Positions 12,901-21,248 of a DNA stretch of 64,000 nt are shown here, piece by piece. The notes beneath the pieces are model-generated. The model made no database searches, had not been told where the DNA came from, and was given only the letters and a program-made list of their open reading frames with translations. Position 1 is the stretch's first letter; every line of letters starts with the position of its first letter. Source of the DNA: Heliopora coerulea (Eukaryota > Cnidaria > Anthozoa > Scleralcyonacea > Helioporidae); the NCBI GenBank assembly GCA_030142905.1, contig JASJOG010000465.1:1-64000 (forward strand). The letters run 5' to 3'. The position numbers and the translations under genes are program-made.

Positions 12901-14611
12901 TTCATTTTAATGAATCTACATTCATCAATGCTTTTGTCATGTTCAAATAAGATTTTTGCATAAAAGGTGACATTCATTAGTGTAGATACACAACCATGTG
13001 CATCAAAGGGCATTCTCTAGCACCAAAAGGTGACCATTAACACCATTTGAGCATATATTAGGGAAAATAAAATTTCAATTATGCAAAATATTTGTCTGGT
13101 CTGTTGGGGTGTAAAGGTTTTATGGAATTGGGACATGTATAAAAGATAAGGGAATAAAACTGTCATAGGTTTGTATATAAACTGAACTCAGTTAGACAGT
13201 TTGAACCTCTTTTATTTTGCCAATGTGTCAATGACTGTTTTGCTATTTTTCACTCAGCCAACCACGTTCTATGTAATAAGCTGAGCCCTTTCAAGGCTAT
13301 CTTAACTCACAACGTTGAAATATGTTTTGTAGTGGGATAGAGAATAGTTTTATTCTGTCTTTCTTGAATATCCAAATTGATCTCACACATGGCTGTTAAT
13401 CTCTGTTTACCAGAAGCCCATGTTCACTGGTTTGTTTAAAAATGTTGATAGTTTTACTCTCTTATCATTTAAACATGGTTTTGTCTGCACCTTCACTTAA
13501 CTGATATTATAAAATTTTCTCATCATACCACATTTTTCCTGACAAGTATAATTCCAAGCTGTTATCCAACTTTAGCTCACAGCACTTTGCTAACACACAT
13601 CAACTTTTACATTTTAGACAAAACATATTTTGCAATCAAAGCTTATAATACACAGCAGTAGAGGACTGCATGAAAGCACTGATCACAAAGCTTTATTTAG
13701 CCACAAAACCGTTTGCTTTTTTTTTTGGGACGTGAAAGTTGATGTGTGTCAACAAAGTACCGTGTAGAATATATCAAGATTCCACTCTGTCCCTGCAAAT
13801 AAACTGGACAACTGTCTTCAGTTGCATAATTCAATGTTGTGAGTTAAGACAGTTCTGAAAGACTCAGCAGGGTAGAACGTAGTCAACAGAGCAGAATGTA
13901 GTCAGGAGAGCATTTTAAATAGCAAAACACTCATCGAAATATTGACGACATAAAAGAGATTCAAACTGTTTAACAGAGTTCACTTTATTTACGAATTATG
14001 AAATCTATATAATTCCATTATCATTTATGCATTTCGGGATTCCATATAAACTAAAATTGACCCTGCAGCAGACCGGCGAAAAATCTTGCGTAATTGAAAT
14101 TTTATTCTCCCCAACGTATAGTACAATGGCGTTAATGGCCATCAGTTGGTGCTATAGAAGGCCCCTCCTTGCAAATGGTTGAGTATCTACGCTAATGTCA
14201 CTTTCTACGCAAAAATGTTAATTCATGAAAGCGACAAAAGCGTTAGTGAGTGTTGATTCAATAAAATGAAGGTATTTTTGCGTTAACGAGTTTGAGGTTG
14301 GCGTCAACGATAATATATTTTCTGGTAATGAACAGCAAAAGCTGTCGCCCCAAGTCAACGATACCACTCCATAATCATCTTTGCTTACTGGATCAACGTA
14401 GTCTTCCTTCAGTCCGTAACACAGCTTGCAGATTCTGGATGTGATCTTGTCGAACATTACTTTTTCCTTTCTTCCATCTATAGAATATATATAAAATTGG
14501 GAGCGAAAGGTTCAAGTGTCTTGAGACGAGGAAGGCTCGTGGTGTACTGTACGTCAAATTGTATACTAACTTAGGTAGCACTTCATACTCACCTCGTTTT
14601 ATCACAAACAT
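6596..14611 (-). CDS. RRM1: RRM1, ribonucleoside-diphosphate reductase large subunit (5' six exons; 3' part outside window)
   Basis: Large (R1) subunit of class Ia ribonucleotide reductase, which reduces ribonucleoside diphosphates to deoxy forms in the cytosol together with the RRM2 radical subunit. Six minus-strand exons join in phase: 14611-14593, 14477-14389, 10929-10752, 8954-8854, 7327-7268 and 6940-6596, giving 792 coding bases (264 codons) of the roughly 790 residues usual for the family. Residues 1-90 form the ATP-cone ([20 protein letters not shown] at the start), which binds ATP/dATP for overall activity control. The last exon carries [19 protein letters not shown] with the first redox-active cysteine (Cys218 in human numbering), and the AGGIG loop. 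All exon ends have GT donors and AG acceptors. The catalytic barrel, second redox cysteine and C-terminal CxxC tail should follow at lower coordinates but are not within 1-6595, so the next intron exceeds 6.5 kb or the locus is broken. Confidence 0.96.
7268..7327 (-). CDS. RRM1: RRM1 exon 5 (60 bp)
   Basis: Exactly 20 codons, [20 protein letters not shown], a highly conserved R1 segment; acceptor TCTCTAG, donor GTAAGC. Confidence 0.96.
7490..7780 (-). mobile_element. Penelope-like GIY-YIG fragment (minus) in RRM1 intron 4
   Basis: The minus strand reads [20 protein letters not shown] and [20 protein letters not shown], closely matching the plus-strand fragment at 8.3-8.5 kb. The H-x-F-x-x-x-N-H spacing and position fit the C-terminal half of a GIY-YIG nuclease domain from Penelope-like retroelements. 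Truncated on both sides. Confidence 0.6.
8030..8185. mobile_element. Short TIR element (MITE) flanked by TTAA
   Basis: TTAA at 8030-8033 and at 8182-8185 bound a 148-bp sequence whose ends are inverted: GGCTGTTTTCCACTAGGCG on the left and CGTCTAGTGGAAAATGGCC on the right. No coding potential. TTAA duplication suggests a piggyBac-type mobiliser, but this is inference. Confidence 0.8.
8187..8575 (+). mobile_element. Penelope-like GIY-YIG fragment (plus) in RRM1 intron 4
   Basis: Reads [37 protein letters not shown] and, in another frame, [26 protein letters not shown], the HF..xNH motif and FWxxKLxxxxPxGLN are the ordered C-terminal features of GIY-YIG nuclease domains fused to Penelope-like reverse transcriptases. 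It forms an inverted pair with the homologous 7.5-7.8 kb fragment. Frameshifted and without the RT. Confidence 0.7.
8854..8954 (-). CDS. RRM1: RRM1 exon 4
   Basis: Reads [20 protein letters not shown] then [14 protein letters not shown]; acceptor ACTCTAG, donor GTAAGT, phase 0 end. Confidence 0.94.
9381..9482. mobile_element. Short TIR element, TTAACYC family with double hairpin
   Basis: Ends TTAACTCATTAAGGGGCAGG and CTTGCCCCTTAATGGGTTAA are inverted. The interior holds GAGTAAAATCATCTGGC then ATTAGCCAGGGTAAAA, a motif found again at 49.6, 53.6, 59.4 and 60.5 kb. Confidence 0.75.
9758..9917. mobile_element. Palindromic foldback element with G/C-run in each arm
   Basis: The left arm (GCCAGCTTGATAATTG, a G run, then CCTTATTCATATAT) is the near-perfect inverse of the right arm (ATATATGAATAAGG, a C run, then CAATTATTGAGCTGGC). 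The loop is about 50 bases. It lies in RRM1 intron 3. Confidence 0.85.
9918..10751. other. RRM1 intron 3, remainder; no further feature seen
   Basis: AT-rich intronic sequence without recognisable exons, inverted repeats or coding remnants. Confidence 0.5.
10752..10929 (-). CDS. RRM1: RRM1 exon 3 (ATP-cone to start of barrel)
   Basis: Reads [20 protein letters not shown], then [29 protein letters not shown] and KETTKTFS; acceptor CTTATAG, donor GTACTA (weak), ends in phase 1, completed by exon 4 to Asp. Confidence 0.96.
10930..12827. other. RRM1 intron 2, distal part; no feature seen
   Basis: About 1.9 kb of AT-rich intronic DNA with no conserved coding segment or clear repeat boundary that I can identify. 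Confidence 0.5.
12828..14345. mobile_element. Large foldback (long inverted repeat) element in RRM1 intron 2
   Basis: The plus strand from 12828 (CACCTTTTGTTGTTCATTAC) and the minus strand from 14345 run in parallel for about 500-780 bases. Matching landmarks include TACCAGAAAATATA, CAAACTCGTTA..GCAAAAATA, AAAATTTCAATTA.GCAA, ACAGTTTGAA.CTCTTTTAT, TCTTAACTCACAAC.TTGAA and, nearest the centre, ACACACATCAACTTTTA (13595) against its inverse near 13735-13750. The arms have drifted and differ in length, with the centre near 13670. Partial copies of the outer end occur at 24418-24492 and 45462-45665, so it is a dispersed family. Confidence 0.8.
14389..14477 (-). CDS. RRM1: RRM1 exon 2 (ATP-cone)
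   Basis: Completes the split Asp codon and reads [20 protein letters not shown] then GLKEDYVDP; acceptor CTATAG, donor GTAAGC, phase 0 at the 3' end. Confidence 0.96.
14593..14611 (-). CDS. RRM1: RRM1 exon 1 (coding part, 19 bp)
   Basis: ATG at 14611 followed by codons for MFVIKR and one base; donor GTGAGT. The start was chosen because MxVIKRDGR is the conserved N-terminus of R1 once exon 2 is joined. Confidence 0.93.
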
Positions 14612-15095
14612 CTTGAACGGAGTTTCAAGTGACATTGGAATAGAAGCAGCGAAGAACTGGTTAGTATATTTACGGCAAAATTACAGAAGAAGTGTACTGC
14701 AACTTTCCCTTGGGAGATCAAAAACCTCGACTGACTAGGAAATTGATTACCCGAGTTCAAACTTGCCAGGCACCGATTTTTTCTAACCAATCACAACTGA
14801 CCAATAAGTACATATGAATAATAATTAGTTATTAATGTGCCAACAGCCGGAAGCGTTAGTTAATCAACCATATCAGAGTCGATTGCAATGTGCAAGATCC
14901 AATAACGAGGGGCTGTTATTTTTGGCAAAGTGAATGTGGTCAGGGATAGGACGATCATATGTTGCAGGGGTTTATAATTATTATCTCTTGACACACCCAG
15001 AATTCATTGTTCCAACATAAGCGTTAAATCTTTTATACCAATCATTAGTATTCGGTAGTGTGACAATATTTCAGAAGAGGGTGATAACCAGTTAT
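14612..15095. other. Upstream region of RRM1
   Basis: Sequence 5' of the RRM1 start on the minus strand. It should contain the promoter and 5' UTR; I see no convincing TATA box or CpG-rich block and cannot place a transcription start. Confidence 0.4.
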
Positions 15096-15098
15096 CAC

Positions 15099-15205
15099 AC
15101 TGCTCATTTTTGAAAAGAGGGTGATAAACCGTTTATTGCATGCTAATGAGTGAATATCTTAGTTTCTAATGACCAACGTTTCTTCGGCCTTTAACTGGGA
15201 AAAAA
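15099..15205. repeat. Direct repeat, copy 1
   Basis: Carries GAAAAGAGGGTGATAAACCG, AATGAGTGAATATCTTA and TCTTCGGCCTTTAACTG; the same order recurs at 16168-16275, about 1.07 kb downstream. May be long terminal-type or segmental repeats. Confidence 0.7.
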
Positions 15206-16010
15206 ACCCGACTTCACGTTGGGTGAGTCACAAGCTTCACTCACAATATTAAATCCTTTATCCCGCTCGTGACTATTGATTAACCCTTACGAACAGTAGA
15301 TATGGAGAATCGCATCAAGGTAGTACCCTCACATTATCATATTCTGGTGTGTCCAACTTTCTCCACAAAAATCCATTAAGCGTCGTCGTATGGTAGTGAG
15401 ATATACTTATTACAGTGTTGGTTAATTCGTTTTACAAATCGAAGTTTATGCAAGATTCAAAATTATTTTGATAACATTGAAGTTGTTCTGATTCAGGAGG
15501 AGAAGAGGAAAGCCATATTTGGAGCAATTAAAATAACCTGGGTCACTGATTGCTAGCGCAAGGGGGAATCTCCTTGATTCCTTCCCCCTGTCCTAAACTT
15601 TTTCGTTAATACCTGAAAAATTTATTTCCTGGTTGCAGATCCCGACCAAAGAAACCAGACATAAATAGAAAATTAAACATTCTCTCTATGTTACTTTTAA
15701 ATTTCTCTCACATTTTTAAAGTCATTTGGAGGATTATAATTACTCCAGCTCCCCCTTTACTTCATAGATGTTGGGAATACAAGCCATAAAGAATTTAAAA
15801 CTACAATGGACCTTGAAAGTGTACCTCACAGGTCGTCTCAGTGCATTCACATCAGTTGACTAGTGTGTCCACATTGACCCCATGAAGTTAAAAAATTATT
15901 CCGAATCATCTCTATTCCGCCATTTACACTGAACAGGACTCGCCTACTCGGCAAAAGCCCTGGGTTCGAGATTGTCTGTACGGTACCATAGAAATAAAAC
16001 CTTACAACAG
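15206..16010. other. Intergenic sequence between direct repeats; nothing recognised
   Basis: No ORF of note, no inverted repeat I could see. Confidence 0.4.
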
Positions 16011-16140
16011 CTTGGGACAGCCTTTCTCAACAGAGAGGTACCGTCCCCCAATAGGCGTTCAGAGAACGTTGGGGGTCAGAAGGTTACGGGTTCGATTCCC
16101 GTCAGGGACTCAGAAAGTTTTTCTGAGTAGAAAAGCTTGA
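16011..16140 (+). mobile_element. tRNA-derived SINE fragment
   Basis: Has a B-box-like ACGGGTTCGATTCCCGTCAG at 16086-16105 followed by GGGACTCAGAAAG and TTCTGAGTAGAAAAGCTTGA, the same tail design as the SINE pair near 27.1-27.5 kb. Confidence 0.6.
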
Positions 16141-16167
16141 GAACGTGCGTATAAAACATCATATACT

Positions 16168-16275
16168 GCTCTCTTTTGAAAAGATTCTGATAAACCGCTT
16201 GTCACGTTCCAATGAGTGAATATCTTAATTTCTAAAAATCATCGTCTCTTCGACCTTAAACTGAAGAAAAAAGGA
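16168..16275. repeat. Direct repeat, copy 2
   Basis: Partner of 15099-15205 (TTTTGAAAAGATTCTGATAA, AATGAGTGAATATCTTAA, CTCTTCGACCTTAAACTG). Confidence 0.7.
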
Positions 16276-16757
16276 TTTCAAGAGCGGGCATTTGTTCGCT
16301 TAACTTATTTACACGTATTTCACACTCTAAAACGGCTTGTAGCACCTTCATGCCCGAACCAATTTCAGTTTATGTCGTCAGCATAGCTGCATTTCCGTGC
16401 TGATACCAAATAAGGCTGTCACGGTTAAACGTTTAAACGTTTAAACGTTTAGAAAGATCAATATCCGTTTAGTAAATGACTAAACGTTTAACCGTTTAAC
16501 TTTAGAACGCTCAGTATTTCAGTAATCTACCAGCAAGAATAGTGTGAAACCATTAGTAAATGCTAGCTTTTTTTGCTGCGGTATAGAACTGTTTAGTCTG
16601 CGTCACAGACGTGCCGGTACATAAAAAGTAGAAGCAGGTTAAAATCGGTTAAAGCTATTGTGCGATATAGCATCTTACTATCTATTGTGTCGTTTTAAAA
16701 AACAACCTCCGATCTGAAGCGCACTGACGGGCACTGACGACCAAGAAAGCAGAGCAG

Positions 16758-18602
16758 CAGTGGCGTGCTGGCTACTTATTATCTAGGGGGGCAATCAATC
16801 AACAATGCGCCCCCCCTAGCCCGCGAAGTACGAGCATGCAGTAAAGGGTAATTTCTGTCATGAAATGACAATTCAATGAATGGTTTCTAAATAATATCCT
16901 ACAATCTGAAATAATGCGATGTCCAGAACATCATACAAGAGCGTATAATTGGTCCAAACGTGAAAGATTCGTTGAAGTTTTTTAACTTGTTAATTTTAAT
17001 ATCTCTCTAATGTATGTAATGTTTCTCGAAAATCCAAATAGTAAAATCATTTTCTCAGAGCCTCTAGAAATGATGGTTTATCCATCTCCTTTGGTTCTCT
17101 TGTAGCTCTATCGCCCTCTTTGCCGTCTTCATCATCGTCATTCTCATGCTCCGAATCACTTGCACTATCACGATGGTCTTCGCATTCTGATTCAGAACTC
17201 GATTCAAAATCAGAAGTCTGTTCCTCTTCTTCGTTTTCATCAAAAAGCATGGAGCGATGCACAGCGGTGCTAGTCGATATGGTACATTGTGCAGGAAGTC
17301 CTAACTTTGACTTCCAGATGGTGAGCAGTTAGAACGTTTTTGACAAGACTCGGAAAACCATGTGGAGAAAATAGAGCTAGTGATTGCAACATTGGTCGGT
17401 TTTTCTCAAGGCGATTTCTCATCGAGTTGATCACCATATCCGTAGCAACATAAAACGTGTCACGTTTCCATTCATCTGCGCAATTTGCTGGTTCATCTCT
17501 ACCCATATCTCTATCCATTACTCTTTGTCGGCGAACTCTATTTTCTTTCCAAGCAATCTTTCCGCATTCGCTTTCGGTTATCTGGATGATTTTAACCGGT
17601 TCGCTGCGTAATCTTTGAAGCTTTGAAAGAGCCGTATCGATCATATCGAACGCTTTGCCAAGATCTAAGTTGCCACTCTTTCAGTAGCGACTCAGTGGAC
17701 CAGTAACAGCAAAAAGTTCACGAAACAGGTAAGTTGTTGCCAAACTTTGCTTGGTTTTAAAACAAGAATGGAATCTTTCTGCTGTTGCTCTAACGTGAGC
17801 GGAAAGTGACCGATCTGCTTCAACTTTCCGAAAAACTTGCATTATACAATCGTATCGCAAAAGAAAGACTGTAAGATTGAACTCACGAGAACTCCACGAC
17901 ACAGTATTGATTCGCTTTAAGGAAAATACTTTCAGATTTTGGTTTTTTTGAACTGTCTCAAACAACTGGTAAATTCCTTGAGACTTGCTGAAGAGCATAT
18001 ACATCTTTTCAAGATTGCTAAAAAGGGAAACGACATTGATAGCGGCACCAGCTGAGTCAGAGAGGACCAGGTTTAAAGTATGAGCATAACAATTTGAGAA
18101 TGCCACATGAGTACCAACTTCTTCTCGCATAATTGCCTGTAATCCATTATAGCAGCCACTCATGTTGGAAGCTCCATCATACGTTTGTGTGACCAGTTTA
18201 TTAAATGTTACTCCTTCAGACTTTAACGCATTCACTATAGCATCAAAAAGGCTTCGCGCTGTAGTGCTGGATGCTCTTATACAACATAGCAAATGTTCAA
18301 AGCAGTAGCCATACCGGTCTACTATCCTGACACAAATGCTAAGTTGCTCTTGATGACTTACGTCTGGCGTTGTATCAGCTATCAAAGCCCAAGCTTTACA
18401 CTGTTTGATGTTCTTTACTATGGCACACTTAATGATCTTGCCGATAATTTCTATAACGTTGTTTTGAGTTCGGTTACTGAGAAATGTAAGTTTTGGAAAC
18501 CTCTTACAAATTTAGAGCCCTTTAGTCATGTTTGCGCCCCTCAAAAATCGCCAGCAGGGGTGGCAACGGCCCCCCCCTGCCACCCCTGCCAGCACGCCAC
18601 TG
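16758..18602 (-). mobile_element. Inner hAT transposon nested in the outer hAT
   Basis: Perfect 15-bp inverted termini CAGTGGCGTGCTGGC (16758-16772) and GCCAGCACGCCACTG (18588-18602), flanked by an exact 8-bp duplication CAGAGCAG (16750-16757 and 18603-18610). Length 1845 bp. It encodes part of a ZMYM1-like transposase on the minus strand. Inside each end is a G- or C-rich stretch (AGGGGGGC at left, GGCCCCCCC at right). Confidence 0.96.
17047..18520 (-). pseudogene. Truncated hAT transposase (DUF4371/ZMYM1-like) of the inner element
   Basis: The minus-strand frame runs from about 18520 through SNRTQNNVIEIIGK, then CKAWALIADTTPDVSHQEQL (DUF4371 start), TYDGASNMSGCYNGLQAIMR and FSNCYAHTLNLVLSD of the RNase H-like core. 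An in-frame TGA lies at 17681, the frame continues to 17270, and a frameshift leads to an acidic tail ending at 17047 with many Asp, Glu and Ser residues. The N-terminal TTF zinc finger and the C-terminal dimerisation block are missing, so it is an internally truncated relic. It is of the same broad family as the relic at 2.95-5.58 kb, but clearly a different lineage by sequence. Confidence 0.88.
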
Positions 18603-18610
18603 CAGAGCAG

Positions 18611-18981
18611 CTCCCTTCGAAGCCATCAGGGAAGAAATAAAACAAATCACACTAGTGATTGTCACGGAAGGCAAAAAGTCCAAACCTGCACCCGGAATGG
18701 ACTTTTTGCTTGCAGGTTCTTGGAGAAATACTGCGAGCGAAAATGCAGACTCAGCTAATGACTCTGTCAACGAGTTCGCGGCGTACTTGCAAACTGCTCA
18801 AACGGACAACGGAACCGACCCTCTGCAGTGGTGGAAAGAAAGTGCTTTCCGTTTCACAGCAATTTCAAAAGTAGCGCAGAAATACCACGCAATACCTGCC
18901 ACGTCTGTTCCGTCGGAGAGAGTGTATTCGACGGGCTGGCAATATTGTAAATCACAAGTGAAGTTGCTTGCTGCCAGATAA
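18611..18981 (+). pseudogene. hAT C-terminal dimerisation domain, ZBED1-like (outer element)
   Basis: Reads LQWWKESAFRFTAISKVAQK followed by YHAIPATSVPSERVYSTGWQ, the conserved WW..N..RFP.LS..A..YL.IPATSVPSERVFS pattern of ZBED-type hAT transposases. It stops at 18981 after LLAAR, short of the usual end, and its own N-terminus is absent. Strand is opposite to the nested transposase, supporting two independent elements. Confidence 0.88.
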
Positions 18982-19231
18982 CGTAAACATGTTGAATTTT
19001 TTTGAACAAAAATGCTAAGTTGTGAAGTTATTTGATGTTCATTGTACATTGACAAAAAAAGTTAACTTTGCTTTGCTTCAAAATTTCGTGCCCAATTTTG
19101 CGCTTTTACATCCTTGCCACTTCCGGTCTTTAACCCTCAAGGAGGTAATTGCTTGTTGGAAACAAACGTTTATGAAACATCCGTTTAAACGGATACTAAA
19201 TTAAACGTAAACTGACAGCCTTAATACCAAA

Positions 19232-20801
19232 TCTAGCTTTCTGATTGCGCGTCCCTTCACATAATCTATAAATATGATAAAATCAAAGAAAATATCCTTT
19301 CAGTTTGGGCCTTGACGTTTTCTTCTTTATAAAAAACGACACACACACAAGGACACAAGCAGGACACCATTGGTAACAAGTGCTGTATGTAATCAGGATA
19401 ATGGAGGAAAAATTCACTCTTTGAAATGGAAAGAAGCAAGGAAGAGATTCAGATTAATTCACTGTAGCTACAGTATACTGTTTCTCAGTTCTGCATTTTT
19501 ATTCATAACAAAATATTCTCGAAGGAAGAAAGCCTCCTGCCCCAGTTCACCGACGATTTCTTTCTAATGTCAAATCCCTCATCAAACCTAGTGATAAAAG
19601 ATAAAAATGTCAACAAAAACATCATCAATATCCATCTCTGGCCACTGAATGGAGTAATATTTAAAGACGCTCAGTCGAAGTTACACTGCAAAGTAGCCCA
19701 GCCTGGGTGTTAACCAACATATAGATAACGGACACAAATCTAAGTTTACGTGCACGGGACATGAGGTACAATTTTTTTCAGAGCATAAATTAGGACAAGC
19801 AATTTGAGAGCATATTCAAAACAGCCTTCGTGGTTGCACAGTTGCTGGATAAAAAATCGTGATAAGATTTTAAATAAAACTGAGAAAAGCTGTTGTTTTT
19901 CGAAAAAGCAAATTTTATATCTATATAATCAGAAAAATCTAACGTGAGAATGCTAATGGTCACATCGATAACGATAGCTTTTCAAACTTGCCTTTTCAAT
20001 CTCTTCTAATTTAGTAATTTTATGATAACAATTCATTTTTCAGAACGGTCATGAATTTCTCTTGGCCCGTAAACTTGTCAAAAGCGAGCTCAGCTCATAG
20101 ATGTCATCAAAATCTGAAATATGATACCAACCTTGCTATGTCGAACTCCCGCTGTCTCGAACAGTTTTTGGTTTCTCTGGAGGATTCGACGTAGCGGGAT
20201 TCTACTGTAGACTATACCGCAATCTTGCAATTTCGGCTTCTTGCTTAGGGAGATTGCGAAGGACACCTACCTAGAAGCACACATAAACATTTAACAAATT
20301 GAAAAATAACAAAAAGATCACGAGTTCAAGAAGTTTATGTCATGTAAAGATTTAATCAGTATTTTGGAGAGGACTGAAATGACGATACGCAAATGATTTG
20401 TGTACCGAAAACATTGAGTGTATTTTGGGGGCGAAAACGCGGTTTTTCAAATGTAACAGGACTAGCGTGGACTGGGACAGCCACACTGCATTTTCATATG
20501 CAATTAAAAACACTTGGGAACATAACCACGATTTAGAATGAAAAAGGTTGTTTGTAAAATATTTCTTAATATTTCAAACAAAGTACTTTGGGATTAATCC
20601 TCTATAATTGATTGCAACGACAAATTTCCAAAGTACTACTAAAACCAGTTCAGTTCCGAATGCTTTAAAATCTCATCTTAACTACAAAGAACAAACGATG
20701 TTCAAGTTGAAAATCTCTCAACATGCTCCGATAAATGGGACTGATTCACTATTTTGTCCCCCCTGTCCTCATTCTCAGAGGGTTATTATTTCTTCAGACA
20801 T
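19232..20801. other. Intergenic, no gene recognised
   Basis: About 1.57 kb of AT-rich DNA with only short spurious open frames. I see no coding homology and no clear inverted repeat. Confidence 0.45.
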
Positions 20802-21248
20802 TTAAAGCCCTAGCCAAACGAATGCAGCATCATTCATCATTGCCGAATTCAACTTTGCTAGATGGTGTTGGACTGCATGGTCAAACGAATGCAACATATA
20901 CGGTACAAACTCGAATTGTGGAGATTAGGGATCTGGGACGAATAATGATCCCGAATTTTAGACGAAACTACCCGTTGCCCTTACCTTAGAGATGACTTGC
21001 TGCGGTTGCACGAGTGCAACAATGTTGAAGTACGCGGCCAAACGAATGCAACTTTGTTGTTCACACATAAGAACAAAAGAAATGTTGAACGATGTCGTAT
21101 GAAATGTTTGATGGAAATCAGACTTCGTTCAATATCCTACAACTTGCAACATGATGCAACATAGTCGCAAAACGAGTTCAACATGTTGCACTCAGCAACG
21201 TTGAACGATGTTAAATCATAATGTTGCATTCGTTTGGCCAGGGTTTAA
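20802..21248. mobile_element. Short TIR element with TTAA ends
   Basis: TTAA at 20802-20805 and 21245-21248; inverted ends CCCTAGCCAAACGAATGCA and TGCATTCGTTTGGCCAGGG. Interior is rich in GCAACATGTTGAAC-like sub-repeats. No coding capacity, so it depended on a trans-acting transposase (piggyBac-like by TTAA preference; inferred). Confidence 0.8.

Larger units (their letters stand above)
16411..19223 (+). mobile_element. Outer hAT transposon (ZBED-type), internally deleted, host of a nested hAT
   Basis: Terminal inverted repeats TAAGGCTGTCA (16411) and TGACAGCCTTA (to 19223) are flanked by an exact 8-bp target duplication ATACCAAA at 16403-16410 and 19224-19231, the hAT hallmark. Subterminal regions carry several AAACGTTTAAACG-type repeats (16424-16500 and 19168-19210) that look like transposase-binding sites. 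Without the nested insertion the element would be about 960 bp and retains only the C-terminal coding fragment near 18.6-18.98 kb, so it was non-autonomous. TSD identity implies a fairly recent insertion. Confidence 0.93.

Noticed and set aside
18528..18758. Plus-strand frames beginning in the inner hAT end
   Set aside because: They cross the hAT boundary and target duplication; only the part after 18610 has homology (hAT dimerisation domain).
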